Positions 11,691-21,769 of a DNA stretch of 62,000 bases are shown here, one piece after another. The notes beneath the pieces are model-generated. The model saw nothing but the letters and a program-made list of their open reading frames with translations, made no database searches and was not told the DNA's origin. The position numbers and the translations under genes are program-made. Position 1 is the stretch's first letter. Each line of letters opens with the position of its first letter. This stretch comes from Symsagittifera roscoffensis (taxonomy: Eukaryota > Xenacoelomorpha > Acoela > Convolutidae): positions 30,791,704-30,853,703 of the forward strand of contig NC_087070.1 in the NCBI RefSeq assembly GCF_963678635.1, read 5' to 3'.

Positions 11691-12400
11691 TACATTTGGT
11701 TAAAAGTTACCAAATCCAGAGTTTTAATAATGAATACGATCATTTCAAAAAAAGATGGTCTGTCTATGTCTGTTTCAGGTCCCTCGGGATCCGGCAAAAC
11801 TCATTTATTTTTTCAAATGCTTCTCGGAGGTACAATCTACCTATCGTAAAACGAGATACTTTGTTTTTATCTTCACGTTCAACCCAAATACCGTTCCTTG
11901 GTTTCTCACAACGAAATTGATTTTGAATTTAAAAAATTGTACAGCTTTGAAATTGTTAATAACTTACAGGATTGCATGATTGTCTTTGATGATACCTTTG
12001 AAGAATTTTTTAACGAAAAAGAATTTGTTAGAATTGCTACAGCAGGCCGACATAAAAATGCTTATGTTTTTTATGTCAAGTATATTTTGTTTCAGCAGAG
12101 TAAACAATCACGTACAATAGATTTGAATGCGATTCACTTAACTTTGTTCAAATTACCTCGAGACATTCAACAAGTGATTATTTAGGCAGACAACTGAATA
12201 ATGCTAAATTCCTTCGTCATGCGTATCAGTTGGCAACAAAAGAAGATTCCGTTTATCTGTTGATACACTTAGATCCCTAAAACTTCAAAATGTCTTCGTT
12301 ATTTGTCAAACATAGTTCAACTATCAACAACCGTTTTATTTTTACCATCCTCAAAAGCAGTCATCACATCTCTTGAAAATGAAAGAGAAAGAGTCATGAA
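11690..12400 (+). pseudogene. FtsK/HerA-type genome-packaging ATPase of the Polinton, frameshifted
   Basis: DNA-packaging NTPase remnant. The Walker A motif GPSGSGKT is encoded at 11778-11801, inside SVSGPSGSGKTHLFFQML. Walker B follows as CMIVFDD at about 11973-11993. The conserved sensor block ATAGRHKNAYVFYVKYILF (about 12030-12095) and SRTIDLNAIHLTLFKLPRD (about 12110-12167) match the usual order for packaging ATPases of Polintons and adintoviruses. The Walker A part and the Walker B part are in different frames, so at least one frameshift lies between 11830 and 11900; a stop at about 12183 interrupts the C-terminal part, which continues with LGRQLNNAKFLRHAYQL. Partners would be the capsid proteins encoded downstream. 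Confidence 0.85.
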
Positions 12401-13540
12401 TATTGAAGCAAATTTTGTTAGATTTCCTTGCGATTGTTTTGTAAATGTTTTTCTTGGGCATCTTCCAGCTAACAAAATTTCATCGAGAGTTGAAAAGTAC
12501 CATTTGAAAAGTTGTTGACCCTAAGTTTAGTATCTGAGAAAACCGAAAAGTTTGGGCTCACCATATTTCATTGGTTAAATCGATCGGGAAATCGTGTAAG
12601 TTTTAATTGAAAAACTAGAACAAAAGGCATGTATGCTGAAGACTTCATCCTCGTTCCTCGCAGGGCATATGCTCCAGATGAAAAAACTGTACAACAATGT
12701 CAAATCCTTTAACCTATCAATGAATGACAAATCATCTCAACTCAATTACATACAGCGATTTTGAAAACGAAATACCAACCGTGACTCTCCACCACCATTA
12801 AACCCAACTCCTTCTCCTTCAACCCCTATTATTTTAGTACCAAAACTTCAAAAACGAAATCTATCTGCACTTACTAATTTCAGTTGAGATGGTGATGATG
12901 AAGCAGAAAATGATGTTGAATCAGACGCTTCTCTGTAGCAAACAAGTTCAATGAGTATAGATAAAACGATCAAAAAAGTAATGGAAAAACAGCAAGGTGT
13001 CGGAAGATTAAGGAATTCATTCAAGACATATTAGAAGCTAATAAACTGGAGGGCCAAACATAGTGCTAAAGCAGTTGTTCAAGTTTAAAACCTTGAATTT
13101 AGACGTTAAAGGATGTTTTTAATTTAGGAAAGCCGACACACGTTATAATTCAATATTTTTTGTACGATAAACAGCAAAACACAAAAAAACTTGAGGGTGT
13201 TTTTATCCACAAATTTTGAAAGAACTGAATACTGATCCTAGTTTAGTGTCCAACACGTATACCGAAAAGATTCTCCGCTTGCTTAAGAGCTAAGCAGCTA
13301 AGCCCGCAAGTTCTTCCTTTGTCTCCGACAATCCAATCCGACAATTGAGGAATCGAAGAGATCAGAACCCTCCTCTTCGAAGCCTCTATCGACAACTATC
13401 AAACCCAGGATCAATCAATCCGACAGAAGAAAAACCCAGACAGAAGAATTTTTTCCCACCAAGGACGACAATGACGACGACGATAAAAACTATGAAGGCA
13501 GTAAAGAATCGTTTTCGAAGTCAAGAAAAAAATGGAAATC
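12401..13540 (+). pseudogene. Polinton hypothetical gene region between ATPase and integrase, broken
   Basis: Decayed plus-strand coding sequence. Pieces include RRAYAPDEKTVQQCQ (about 12659-12703), a Pro-rich run PPPLNPTPSPSTP near 12790-12825, KQQGVGRLRNSFK (about 12990-13030), and an acidic-basic run near 13470-13540 with four consecutive Asp codons. No enzymatic motif is visible. Many stops prevent defining gene limits. It may be a structural or assembly gene, but I cannot assign one. Confidence 0.35.
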
Positions 13541-13549
13541 TTATAAGAA

Positions 13550-14330
13550 AAAATACTCAATTTACTCTACTCGAAAGGCTCAGCTGCATTTAGTAGCGTA
13601 AAAATTTTAACGAAGGCTAGTGGACTCTCACAAAAAAAATTAGAAAGTTTCTGCGATCTCAATCATCACATAAAAAGTATGGACTGTTTCGTAAAACAGA
13701 TTCTCGCATGAAGGTGATCGTTAACAATATCAACCAAAATTGGTCTCATGACTTGGCATATGTGGATCAATTGTCTATCTCGCTATTTACGAGTGGAATC
13801 TCTGAAGACCAAATTTGCTAAGGAAATTGCCGAATCTTTCAAAAAAATGATCAAAATGAAACAACCAAGAGAAAATTGGAATGACGAAGGCACAGAGATT
13901 AAAGGAGAGTTCGAAAAATTATGTACTTAACGAGAAATCATCAAATAAAAAACTCACAGAAAAAAATCAGACTATCAACTCACGCGTGAATAGAGTAAAA
14001 AGTTGGCTCCGAGCAAGGTCACAAGAAAGCATGTGCCTGCTTTGGTTTCATTATTTGCAAACAGTTCATGAAAATTGGTAGAGCAACCAAAAATTTATGT
14101 TGGTGACTATGTGCGAATAGTGAAAACTGACTTACCTTTGAAAAAGGTTACCGGCAAAAAAATTTACGGACAAAGTTTTTGAAATCCTTGCCATTCCTAT
14201 TGAAAGCCAAACCGTCTAACGTACAGTATCATTGATGCTGAGAAGGAAAAAATCAACGAAAATTTTATAAAAAAAGAACTTAATTTGATTGGAAACAAAT
14301 CTAATTATGGCGAAGATGGGCAATGATGAG
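13550..14330 (+). pseudogene. Retroviral-like DDE integrase of the Polinton, internally deleted
   Basis: Integrase remnant that would have inserted the element DNA. The N-terminal part reads GSAAFSSVKILTKASGLS (about 13575-13630), followed in another frame by RMKVIVNNINQNWSHDLAYV (about 13705-13770), where the first catalytic Asp is in HDLAYVD. After a further shift, CLSRYLRVESLKTKFAKEIA (13769-13830) and NWNDEGTEIKGEFEKLC carry the second Asp (NDEGTE). The C-terminal part follows with QTINSRVNRVK, QPKIYVGDYVRI and SIIDAEKEKINENFIKKEL, up to about 14325. About 50-60 residues expected between EFEKLC and QTINSRVNR, including the third catalytic acid, are absent; a matching piece sits displaced at about 15041-15165. 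Several frameshifts, clearly dead. Confidence 0.8.
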
Positions 14331-15040
14331 TTTATTGTACATTTGATTTAACATCATCAAGGGAATATTTACCAGACAACACTTTGGCCAATTTTAGAAG
14401 TTTTTCTGAAAAAGAAATAGCTTTTGACGGAGATTGCGGAATCGCTCTCTCAGAAATAATTTTTCCAACGAATTTAAACTATGTTACTGATAAGGAATTT
14501 ACGTACTTCAGAGCGTCCGAAGCAGTAGCTAATTCAATTCGCAGACCTTAATAGGGGGAAAACGATTAAATCGATTTGAGAAAGTACACTTTTATAGAAC
14601 AATTGATCAATAAGATAAAAACAAAACTCCAAGACAAAATTCATTTCGATGCAAATGCTCAAAAAATTGCGAATAGCATGAGCATTTGAATGAATCAAAT
14701 GAAAGAATCTCATTCTCAAGTCCCCAAATAACCAGATTGATAGGCTACAATGCAAAATTTGAGGGGAATGGTGAAAATCACATTGGTCACAAAATGATAC
14801 CCTCCGTCGATGCACCTTATGAGGGAAACGAATTTTATGAATCTCATTTTCTATATGACTAATCAAATGGCACTAGTCTAATTTTTGTCTTCATAGAAAT
14901 TATTCAATACTAAACTAATGGAGATGCGAAGGCTCCATTGTTACGCGTCATTGATTCAAAGAGACGCATCAAAAACGGTAGTGCCTGCAGCATTGAACCT
15001 AATCATCGAAAAAAAAAACTCAGACCAAAAGGAACATTCG
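14330..15040 (+). pseudogene. Conserved Polinton virion-related gene of unassigned function, broken
   Basis: The N-terminus reads DEFIVHL, then SSREYLPDNTLANF and GDCGIALSEIIFP (about 14370-14470), a strand-rich start. It continues with HFYRTIDQ (about 14588), ITRLIGYNAKFEGNGENHIG (about 14728-14790) and, near the end, GDAKAPLLRVIDSKRRIKNG (about 14921-14980) with EPNHRKK. This arrangement resembles a gene that recurs in Polintons between integrase and capsid genes; I regard it as virion-associated but its role is not established by sequence. At least four frame disruptions occur. The ORF end is unclear because an integrase-like segment follows directly. Confidence 0.5.
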
Positions 15041-15165
15041 ATCCCCCAAAAAGTATTTTTTCCAAGTACTCGGAGTTTGAATGGACTTACAATTATATTG
15101 AAAAATTACAGAGTTTTGTTCAGACGATCAACTGTGAAAAAAGTTTAAAAATTCAAGCGCTCTGA
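15041..15165 (+). pseudogene. Displaced integrase segment
   Basis: Encodes SKYSEFEWTYNYIEKLQSF and VQTINC. This resembles the internal region missing from the integrase remnant 1.1 kb upstream; the upstream copy resumes with QTINSRVNR, so the two pieces overlap by about four residues. It sits in the frame of the preceding virion-related gene tail (15165 is that frame's end). It may be a rearranged piece of the same gene or part of a second integrase copy. Confidence 0.5.
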
Positions 15166-15175
15166 TTGAAAACCA

Positions 15176-15595
15176 ATGGAGCAAAATTATGCAAAGCAAG
15201 CTTCACACCCTCACTTCTGTGATCACTACCGACAGCGCGGCAGTGGATTCGGGGTTTTGGCTGCTGGTATTGGCCGTGTTGCTATACCGTTTGCACGACG
15301 TGTTATTCTACCGGCTGCAAAAAAACTGGGCAGAGAACTTGCCATGAGTGCAGCGCCAGAACTGATCGATACCGCTATGAAAAAGAAGTACCTAAACAAG
15401 CATTGAATAAGACTGTCACTTAAGTTGCAAGAAAACAACTCGGTGGTGGTAGAGGTAGGCGAAACACACTAATGAATGGATTACGAAGAAGAAGTTCAGT
15501 AGAAGCTCGAAAAAGAAAAACAATCATTCGAAGAAAAACAAGACTAGTCAGACGTCGAGCAAATTTTTTTTCAAACATAAAAATTGGTCGTTGAA
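15176..15595 (+). pseudogene. Minor capsid/core-like basic protein of the Polinton (pVI/PX-like), one frameshift
   Basis: A 76-codon frame opens with an ATG at 15176 and contains a Gly-rich, amphipathic segment, RGSGFGVLAAGIGRVAIPF (about 15238-15295), followed by a basic helix-like stretch with RRVILPAAKKLGREL. A strongly basic continuation in another frame at about 15421-15575 reads ARKQLGGGRGRRN and RKRKTIIRRKTRLVRRR, ending near FFSNI. Such Gly-rich plus Arg/Lys-rich proteins next to the major capsid are typical of Polinton minor virion proteins that line the capsid interior or contact DNA. The start is plausible (ATG, right after the previous gene) and the break is a frameshift near 15405-15425. 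Confidence 0.6.
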
Positions 15596-16890
15596 TTTTT
15601 ACCGAATGAAGCTATCCATAGCTATCTGGATTTTTTTGAAAAACAACCTCTTTTGATTACTTTTGAAAATGTTTTTGATCAAAAATTGGACCTATCTATT
15701 GAACCAGTGATTGAGTTTGAAGTCACCCGAGACATTAAAAAATTTGTTGACCTGCGAAAATCTATTTGCAATTAAAATGCAAAGTAACGGAAGCAAATTG
15801 AGCTGATCTGAGATACGACAACAATGATCCTTCTGTGTCTGGTTCACCGTTCCTCGTAAACAACTCCCTGTATTCCCTTTTCTCTGACGGTACCCTCTCT
15901 GCTAATGGACTCAAAAATGGTCAAATGCCAATAGTAATTTTGCGCATAAAAGCTTAATTGGAATAGATTTTTTGAACAGCAAAGGAGCCAAGAATTCATG
16001 GCTCAAGTGTCAGTGATATCGTTTCGAAAACGATCCCGATGCAAAAGACGCAGCTGTTTCACATCTCAACGAGAACTGGTCCGCAAATCGAGGAAAATTT
16101 GGTTCTGTGGACCCGTTGGAATTTTTTTTTCTTCTGTGACAAGCATTTGGCATTTGTTGAGCGGTGTTACCCTCAGATTTTCCTACAGACGCTATCATGA
16201 AGACTTTCTCATTATACCTGAAGATGCTGCGAAGCATTGCAAACTGCAAATTTTTGAAGCGAATCAGTATGTTAGTAAATGAGTGTAACCGACCATAGAT
16301 TCCCTGTCATTGAATCAACTTTGCTCAAAACTCCTGCGAACTATCCATATCAGGAACAAATTTCCAAAACATTTCTTGCAACAGCTGTTCAGCGCAGCTG
16401 GGAAAAGGAAGAAATTTTTGCTCGGAACTGCTTTTCTTGGAACAAACCGAATGAATCCTTTTCATTATCAAAAGTTTGGATTGGGACAGGTTCCTGTGAG
16501 ACGGAAGTACACCAATTAGAACACAAGACCATAAACGTCTCGTCTTCAACACACTATCAGAGCTGGGTTTGTTGTACTGCGGGGTGGAAATCACTCTGGA
16601 TAACTACCAGCAGCACTTCATTATGTGTTTTGATCTCACGAGCACCCAGCAGGCAGCTCTTGACTTCTTGCATCCAGAACATACTAACTGCTCAGTTTCA
16701 CTCAATCTTCATTTCTCAAACGCTTTGACAGCAAACCTGGAAATTTTTGTTTGGGGTATACGCTCAGCAAATGTTTTTATTACAGACGACCGCAAAGTTA
16801 CAAAGAACATCCCTCCAAATTTTAGAGTCTATAAATGGATAAAATTTAGTTGCAGTATCTCATTCAGAGTTGTAAGCATCTGAAATATAA
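15575..16890 (+). pseudogene. Double-jelly-roll major capsid protein of the Polinton, frameshifted
   Basis: Capsid shell protein remnant. Pieces in order: KLDLSIEPVIEFEV (about 15689-15730) with FVDLRKSICNLK; DLRYDNNDPSVSG and FLVNNSLYSLFSDGTLSANG (15802-15910); HKSLIGIDFLNSKGAKNSW (about 15946-16000); DAAVSHLNENWSANRGKFGS (about 16040-16100); IPEDAAKHCKLQIFEANQYV (about 16217-16275); VTDHRFPVIESTLLKTP (16279-16335); and the C-terminal NCSVSLNLHFSNALTANLEI (about 16686-16745) with FVWGIRSANVFITDDRKV. The order matches that of Polinton/adintovirus capsid proteins, including the late strand-rich block near a family-typical position. At least five frame changes break it. Sits between the basic minor gene and the protease. 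Confidence 0.75.
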
Positions 16891-17290
16891 GTATATTGGA
16901 GTATTTGCAGCCGAAATTTTTCCACCTCACATCCGAAGCATAATCTTTTTGATTATGAGCACTTCAAAATAAGATTCTCCGGGGACACATTGGGTTGTGA
17001 TATGCAACCGAAGAAATGTTTCATACTCTGCTGATCCTCTCGATCTTCCTCTTTGGCAGTACACCAATCTATATGAACGATTGAACCAGATTATTCATCA
17101 GGTCACTGAATTGATGACAAGTTGACCCATGCAAGAGTCAATTCTACCATGTTTGGTTCTTTTTGTATTTATATTGCACATTTGATATATGATAGAAACT
17201 TTAATGGTGATGCTTCTGATTTTGTTTACATAAATGATCATATTTAGAAACCTTTTCTAAAACACATGATTTCCCATTAACTAACTATTG
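16890..17290 (+). pseudogene. Adenain-like cysteine protease remnant, copy 1
   Basis: Maturation protease of the capsid. GTHWVVICNRRNVSYSADP (from 16982) carries the catalytic His-Trp pair characteristic of adenovirus-type proteases, followed by LDLPLWQYTNLYERL. After a stop near 17122 the nucleophile region reads MFGSFCIYIAHLIYDRNFNG, with the Cys codon at 17164-17166, then DASDFVYINDH. The Cys-Gly expected before the nucleophile Cys is Phe-Gly here. Broken by at least one stop and a frame change. Followed 0.3 kb downstream by a second, partial copy. Confidence 0.75.
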
Positions 17291-17439
17291 AAAATGGCTT
17301 CTTTTTATTTTTTCTAACTAATTTTAAGCATTACATTTTTTAGTAATTTAAATTTTTACCCAATTGTTAACTAAAAAGCAATAATCCGAGAAGTTAGGCT
17401 ACTATCAAAGTAAGAAATACAAAATCAATCTACGGGGGG

Positions 17440-17940
17440 ATATCATCATACCAGCAACTGGGACCTCTTTTCAGTACAATATCCGGACGGGTTTTGAAAC
17501 ACCGCCTTTCAGCTAAGAGTCAAGCGCCGTAGTTTTTATCTACTCGGACCCCAAGAAATTTTAATCTATCTTCAATTTTGTAATTACAAATTAGGTACAA
17601 GTTTTGGCAAAACTTATACACAAAGACAGATCGAATACCCAATACTCGAATATACACAAGACTCTGATAAAAATTTTATTCTTCTGTGTGGATCCTCTCG
17701 GTCTCCCTCTCTTTAAATACAGCAACATCTGTCAAAAGATAAACGAGAATTTCAATCAAGTCATAGAACTGATGACAGGGTTTTTCCAATGCAAAACTCA
17801 AACACTACCATGTGTGGTTCTTTATGTATTTATATTGCATGTTTGGTGGTTTTTCGCACAAACTCTAATTGCGATGCTCTGGATTTTGCATACGTTAAGG
17901 ATGATGTTTCGACACTTTTTTTGAATCATATGCTTTGTCA
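17440..17940 (+). pseudogene. Adenain-like cysteine protease remnant, copy 2
   Basis: Second remnant of the same gene, in tandem with copy 1. DPLGLPLFKYSNI (about 17690-17730) and NFNQVIELMTG align with DPLDLPLWQYTNLY and IIHQVTELMTS of copy 1, and MCGSLCIYIAC (17810-17842) aligns with MFGSFCIYIAH; the nucleophile Cys codon is at 17825-17827. No THW motif is present, so this copy lacks the His side of the active site. The tail DALDFAYVKDD follows in the same frame as the nucleophile block. The two copies are clearly diverged, so the duplication is old. Confidence 0.7.
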
Positions 17941-17999
17941 TTAAACAGTTAAAACTTAAAACGGTTTAACTTCATATACATTTCAATTTTTAGAATTTT

Positions 18000-18170
18000 C
18001 TATGCTAATTAGTTTTTTTGTCCAAAATGCCTGTCAGCAAGGAAGGAAAAGCCGAAAGTGTGGAGATAGCGAAACTGATATTAAGCCAAAGTGCAGTGAC
18101 AACTGTAAAATTTTTACACTATGATTTTTTTCATAAATTAATTGGTAACGATTGCAAATAGAAATCTTTG
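18000..18170. other. Right margin of the Polinton, no gene
   Basis: A short open stretch starting ATGCCTGTCAGC at 18027 (MPVSKEGKAESVEIAKLI) ends after about 44 codons. It has no recognised homology. The right end of the Polinton should lie near here. Confidence 0.25.
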
Positions 18171-18174
18171 CAGA

Positions 18175-18357
18175 TTACATGGGGACATTAAGTTAAAACC
18201 TAATACATGTTGACAATTAGTATTATTACATGGGGACTATTAGGTATAAAATAATACATAGTGACAATTAGGATTTTTACATGGTGACCATTGGTTGTCA
18301 GATAATACATGGTGACAAACATGATATATACCTAATGGTCATCCATGTATGACAACC
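18175..18357. repeat. Short tandem repeat array ending in an imperfect hairpin
   Basis: Degenerate units built on TACATGGGGACNATTAGG recur about five times from 18175 to 18320. The array ends in an imperfect palindrome with GGTTGTCA at 18293-18300 and TGACAACC at 18350-18357, and inner arms TACATGGTGAC and GTCATCCATGTA. Confidence 0.6.
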
Positions 18358-19925
18358 TTCCCCCCATCATAGTGTACTATATGCATACTACAACTATAAA
18401 AATCAATTTAATCCTTTCCAAATCTTAGAACGTTCATTCTAAAATTTATCAAAAAACTAAAACATTCGCCGAACATTTTTGGTGGATGAATACGTAAAAG
18501 ATTATTTCGCAATTTAGAAGTTGTACTTTTGAAGGATAAAGCTTTTACCGGGGTGCAATGAAAACTAATTGCTGAGGCTATATCTTTTCAAAATTGTAAC
18601 AAAACATCTGAGACTCCAGTTATTATAACCTAAAAAAATGTGAAAAAAAACGCTAATAAAGACCAAACTCCGTTAATTTTGGAGAAAAATACAAGACAGG
18701 TATAAGCTCTTTGCATTTACTGAAAAACGCGTCGAAACCCCCTTTGTGCCAAGGTACACTTGTTTGAAAATTAAAAATCAGTCGCATTTGTAGCAAAACA
18801 ATTTAACTCAAACACTGATTGGTCAATTTTGGAGCCAAGGATTGGTGAAACTAATTGCCTGTTGTTCAAACAGCATAAAAAATATCCTAAATATCAAAAT
18901 ATTGTCAGCGCGTTACGACCTTGCCAATCGAGGGTAGGTATCCGTAAAAAAATTAGAGCCAGTTAGTTCAAAGCATCGTTAATCTCTTACTTGCTTGATG
19001 CTTGTTCGCTCGCTAGACAAGTCAATTACACGTTTGTAAATTAGTGCAAGCAACTCACTAATACGCTGGTCACTTTTTTCAGGAACAACCATTCAAATGT
19101 TCGAACTATCGGTTGCACCAAAACTCATGTCACATTTTAAGTTATTTTGGCATCAAATGGATATATAACTATTTTGAACCATAGCTAATACATTCAATTT
19201 TCAATGTTTCTAAATAAAAAAATAATCCGGTTCCGATACGGGTTTTCATTGTTGCCCGTTTTTTCGATAGAATTTCACCAATGGTTATTACCAATCTGTC
19301 GCTTACCAATCAATCGCTGACTGATTAGAACAAAAAACTTTTAAAAAAATAGCAAAAAAAACCGAAAGACGCCTTGAAATGATAACTTAGCAAAAAAATC
19401 ATTAAAAAATTTGAACTTCACAATCACAACGACTTCACTCGAAAATTCATTCACATTCACTCGAAAAAATTCCAAAAAAAATTGTTAAAATTGAAGGTTC
19501 TGATGCAGTTATATTTGGTGTATCGATCTCCAGGTCTGAATCTTTACTGGTGAATTTCTTAATTTTCTATATATAAAAAATTCCCGTTTTTTCAATATAA
19601 TGGGTCCAACTAGCATTTAAAATTACCCAAAATGAGAAAAATTTTTTGCACTGTCGTAAGTTCAGATTTTCTCAAAAAATAATTATTTTTGAAAAGTTTG
19701 AAACAACAATCAAATCCTCTGATTTTTTATTCAAAATCAATTTTAATAACTGTACAAAATTCTATACGCATTTTTTGTAAATATTTCGACCACTTCAAAA
19801 CATTCAGTTTGTCGGGTGTGCTAAAGGTTTGTAAACTACATACAGTTGCCACTCAGTGTTGGAAGTAGCTAAAAATTTAATGAAATTTCAGCTTTTTAAA
19901 ACTTTTAAACAGGCTTTTAATTTGA
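18358..19925. other. AT-rich non-coding region
   Basis: No open frame with recognisable motifs on either strand. Only homopolymer runs and low-complexity sequence were seen. Confidence 0.45.
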
Positions 19926-19929
19926 GTTT

Positions 19930-20150
19930 ATGATGTGAGTGTCTGAAGATGTGTCCCTGTGTGTGCCCGCATGAATGCCGGATAATGTGTCTCTATGTGT
20001 GCTCCTGTGAGTGTGTGAGCGTTGGTGTGTAAGTGAGACCCTGTGAGTGTCTTAATATTGGTGCCTATGTGTGTTTTCTGAATTTGTATCCTTACGAGTA
20101 GCAATGTGATTGTCTGAAAATGTGTCCCTCTGTGTGCCCCTGTGGGTGTC
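19930..20150. repeat. Degenerate GT-rich minisatellite
   Basis: Units of the type GTGTCTGAATATGTGTCCCT followed by GTGTGTGCCCCTGTGAGT recur imperfectly, for example at 19938, 20035 and 20110. It abuts the better-preserved 34-bp minisatellite. Confidence 0.6.
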
Positions 20151-20156
20151 TGAATA

Positions 20157-20412
20157 TCCTACCTACACCCACCTGTCATCTGAAGGTGCATCCTACCTAC
20201 ACCCACCTGTTGTCTGAAGTTGCATTCTACTTACAACCACCAGTCACCTGAAGGCGCATTTTATCTGAAGGCGCATCCTACCTACACCCATCTGTCACCT
20301 GAAGGTGCATCCTAACTACAACCACCTATCGCCTGAAGCTGCATCCTACATACACCCACCTGTCACCTGAAGGTGCATCCTATCTAAACTCACCTGTCAC
20401 CTGACTGTGCAT
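20157..20412. repeat. Minisatellite, about 34-bp unit, seven to eight copies
   Basis: The unit starts CCTACCTACACCCACCTGTC and continues ACCTGAAGGTGCAT. Copies differ by point changes; one contains an extra partial unit around 20250-20275. A single further unit lies away from the array at about 21178-21211. Confidence 0.8.
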
Positions 20413-20479
20413 CTCAAGTGCCTTCACTTCTTTGATGAAAAAGGGGAACTGATGATCTATGAAAACTGCATTTTTGTAC

Positions 20480-20790
20480 TTATAGCCAAAAATTCAATTA
20501 ATTTTGATATTTACTGTGCTTTCACGCAGAATAGCTAATAAATAATACATTATAATTGATTGCTTTTTTAAGATAAAAATTTGATAGAAAACGAGATTAT
20601 GATCTAATATAATAGGTTATACGAGATTATAAGTGAATTTCGACAAAATTAAAATCAAGTATAATTGAAAGAAATTTAATGAAAACTCACAAAAGTTTTT
20701 ATCTTTATAATGGATTATATATCCGCTTAACACCTCAAGGTGCGCTTCTAATTAATTATAATTTTGCTTAAAGAAACTGCGGGCTTTCTG
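20480..20790. repeat. Diverged fragment of the TIR/ATTATAATCG element family
   Basis: Aligns with the right-hand half of the element at 40533-41518: both contain TTTTGATAGAAAA, then GATTAT-rich repeats, then GGCGCTTACAATTAATTATAA (here GTGCGCTTCTAATTAATTA). Terminal inverted repeats are not recognisable here, though CTGCGGGCTTTCTG at about 20777 may be a mutated end. Confidence 0.5.
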
Positions 20791-21204
20791 AAATATGGAT
20801 TTAATGAGCAGTTGCTTCATTTGAGCCAGAAAAAAGATAGACCCGAGACCAGTTTTTAGTTTTAAACAGCACAAATGGTAGCTAAGCTGTGTGTCACTTT
20901 ATAGTGCTGGTTTCAATTTTAAAAGTGTTCTTCGTCAATTGAAATAATAACAAAATTTGCTGAATAATTTGTCGTATATATTATGGTGTAATTTACACAC
21001 GAAAATCTGACCCAAAATTTTGACCAAAAACTGGGACTTTTTCAGCGCTTTTTAAAACAAAATTAGACTAATTGAGTTTTTATAGTCTTACAAAATTAAG
21101 AAAAGGAATTTTACGATCTCCCATATCTGGTTTAAACCAATTTATGTTTTTGTTCGATAGCCAATACATTTTCTGTCACCTGAAGTTGCATCCTATCTAC
21201 ACCC

Positions 21205-21320
21205 ACCTGTCACCCTTCAAACTACCAATACCAGAACTGAGCTTAGTCATCAAAATCCACTTCCGGATTCAAAAACAAGTTATAGGATTTGAGATTTCAT
21301 TCGTCAGTAAATATTTTGGA
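21205..21320 (-). pseudogene. Decayed paralogous fragment of the 254-codon ORF at 21770-22534
   Basis: On the minus strand this encodes TKLSSGIGSLK, matching TKLGFGTGSLK of the intact ORF about 0.7 kb away. DNA similarity extends over roughly 100 bp with one small indel that changes frame. It ends abruptly at the isolated minisatellite unit at 21178-21211. Confidence 0.5.
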
Positions 21321-21769
21321 CTAGATAAGAAAATAACTTCGTTTCTGTTTATTTGCAGTTCTTTAAAACAAACTTGGTTTTCCTATCTCAGCGAAACCGA
21401 TTCATATTTTCTAGTTAAATTTGTTCTGCCCGAACAGCTTGAATCAACACCGCTCAATCATGTGCCATCTAACTTAATGTATGTCAATTTTAACATCAAT
21501 TTTTTATGCACTTATTAAATGCGATAGTTAGGATAATGGGTTTTTTTGCTTTTTTTCTTCCATCAATGAAAACACTAGTAAACAAATATTCATACGCCAT
21601 GTTCGGTTACACGGAAAGTTGACATGTGACATACTAAAGCTGGAAAGCTGGAGTATAATAACAATTAGTATGCAGTCTCTACCTTGTAAAAGCACTGGTC
21701 ATATTATAAAATTTGGGAGAAAAGAGCCAGTATGCTTGTTTTTGCATAAATTCGTAAAGATAGCTTATC

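Larger units (their letters stand above)
1900..18000. mobile_element. Decayed Polinton/Maverick (adintovirus-like) element
   Basis: The hallmark gene set of Polintons is present within about 16 kb, which is the usual size for the class: protein-primed PolB (minus), packaging ATPase, DDE integrase, a conserved virion-related gene, a small basic capsid-associated gene, double-jelly-roll major capsid and adenain-like cysteine protease (all plus). The spacing and order of the right-hand genes (integrase, virion gene, minor capsid, major capsid, protease) is internally coherent. Every gene is broken by frameshifts or stops, so it is a fossil insertion rather than an active element or virus. The outer limits are estimates because terminal inverted repeats and a target duplication were not found. 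Confidence 0.85.

Noticed and set aside
19930-20412. CRISPR-like array from regularly spaced repeats
   Set aside because: Repeats are contiguous with no unique spacers, and the DNA is eukaryotic; it is a minisatellite.
21072-21518. 148-codon plus-strand open frame
   Set aside because: Overlaps a minisatellite unit and the antisense of a paralogous gene fragment; no ATG-supported domain.
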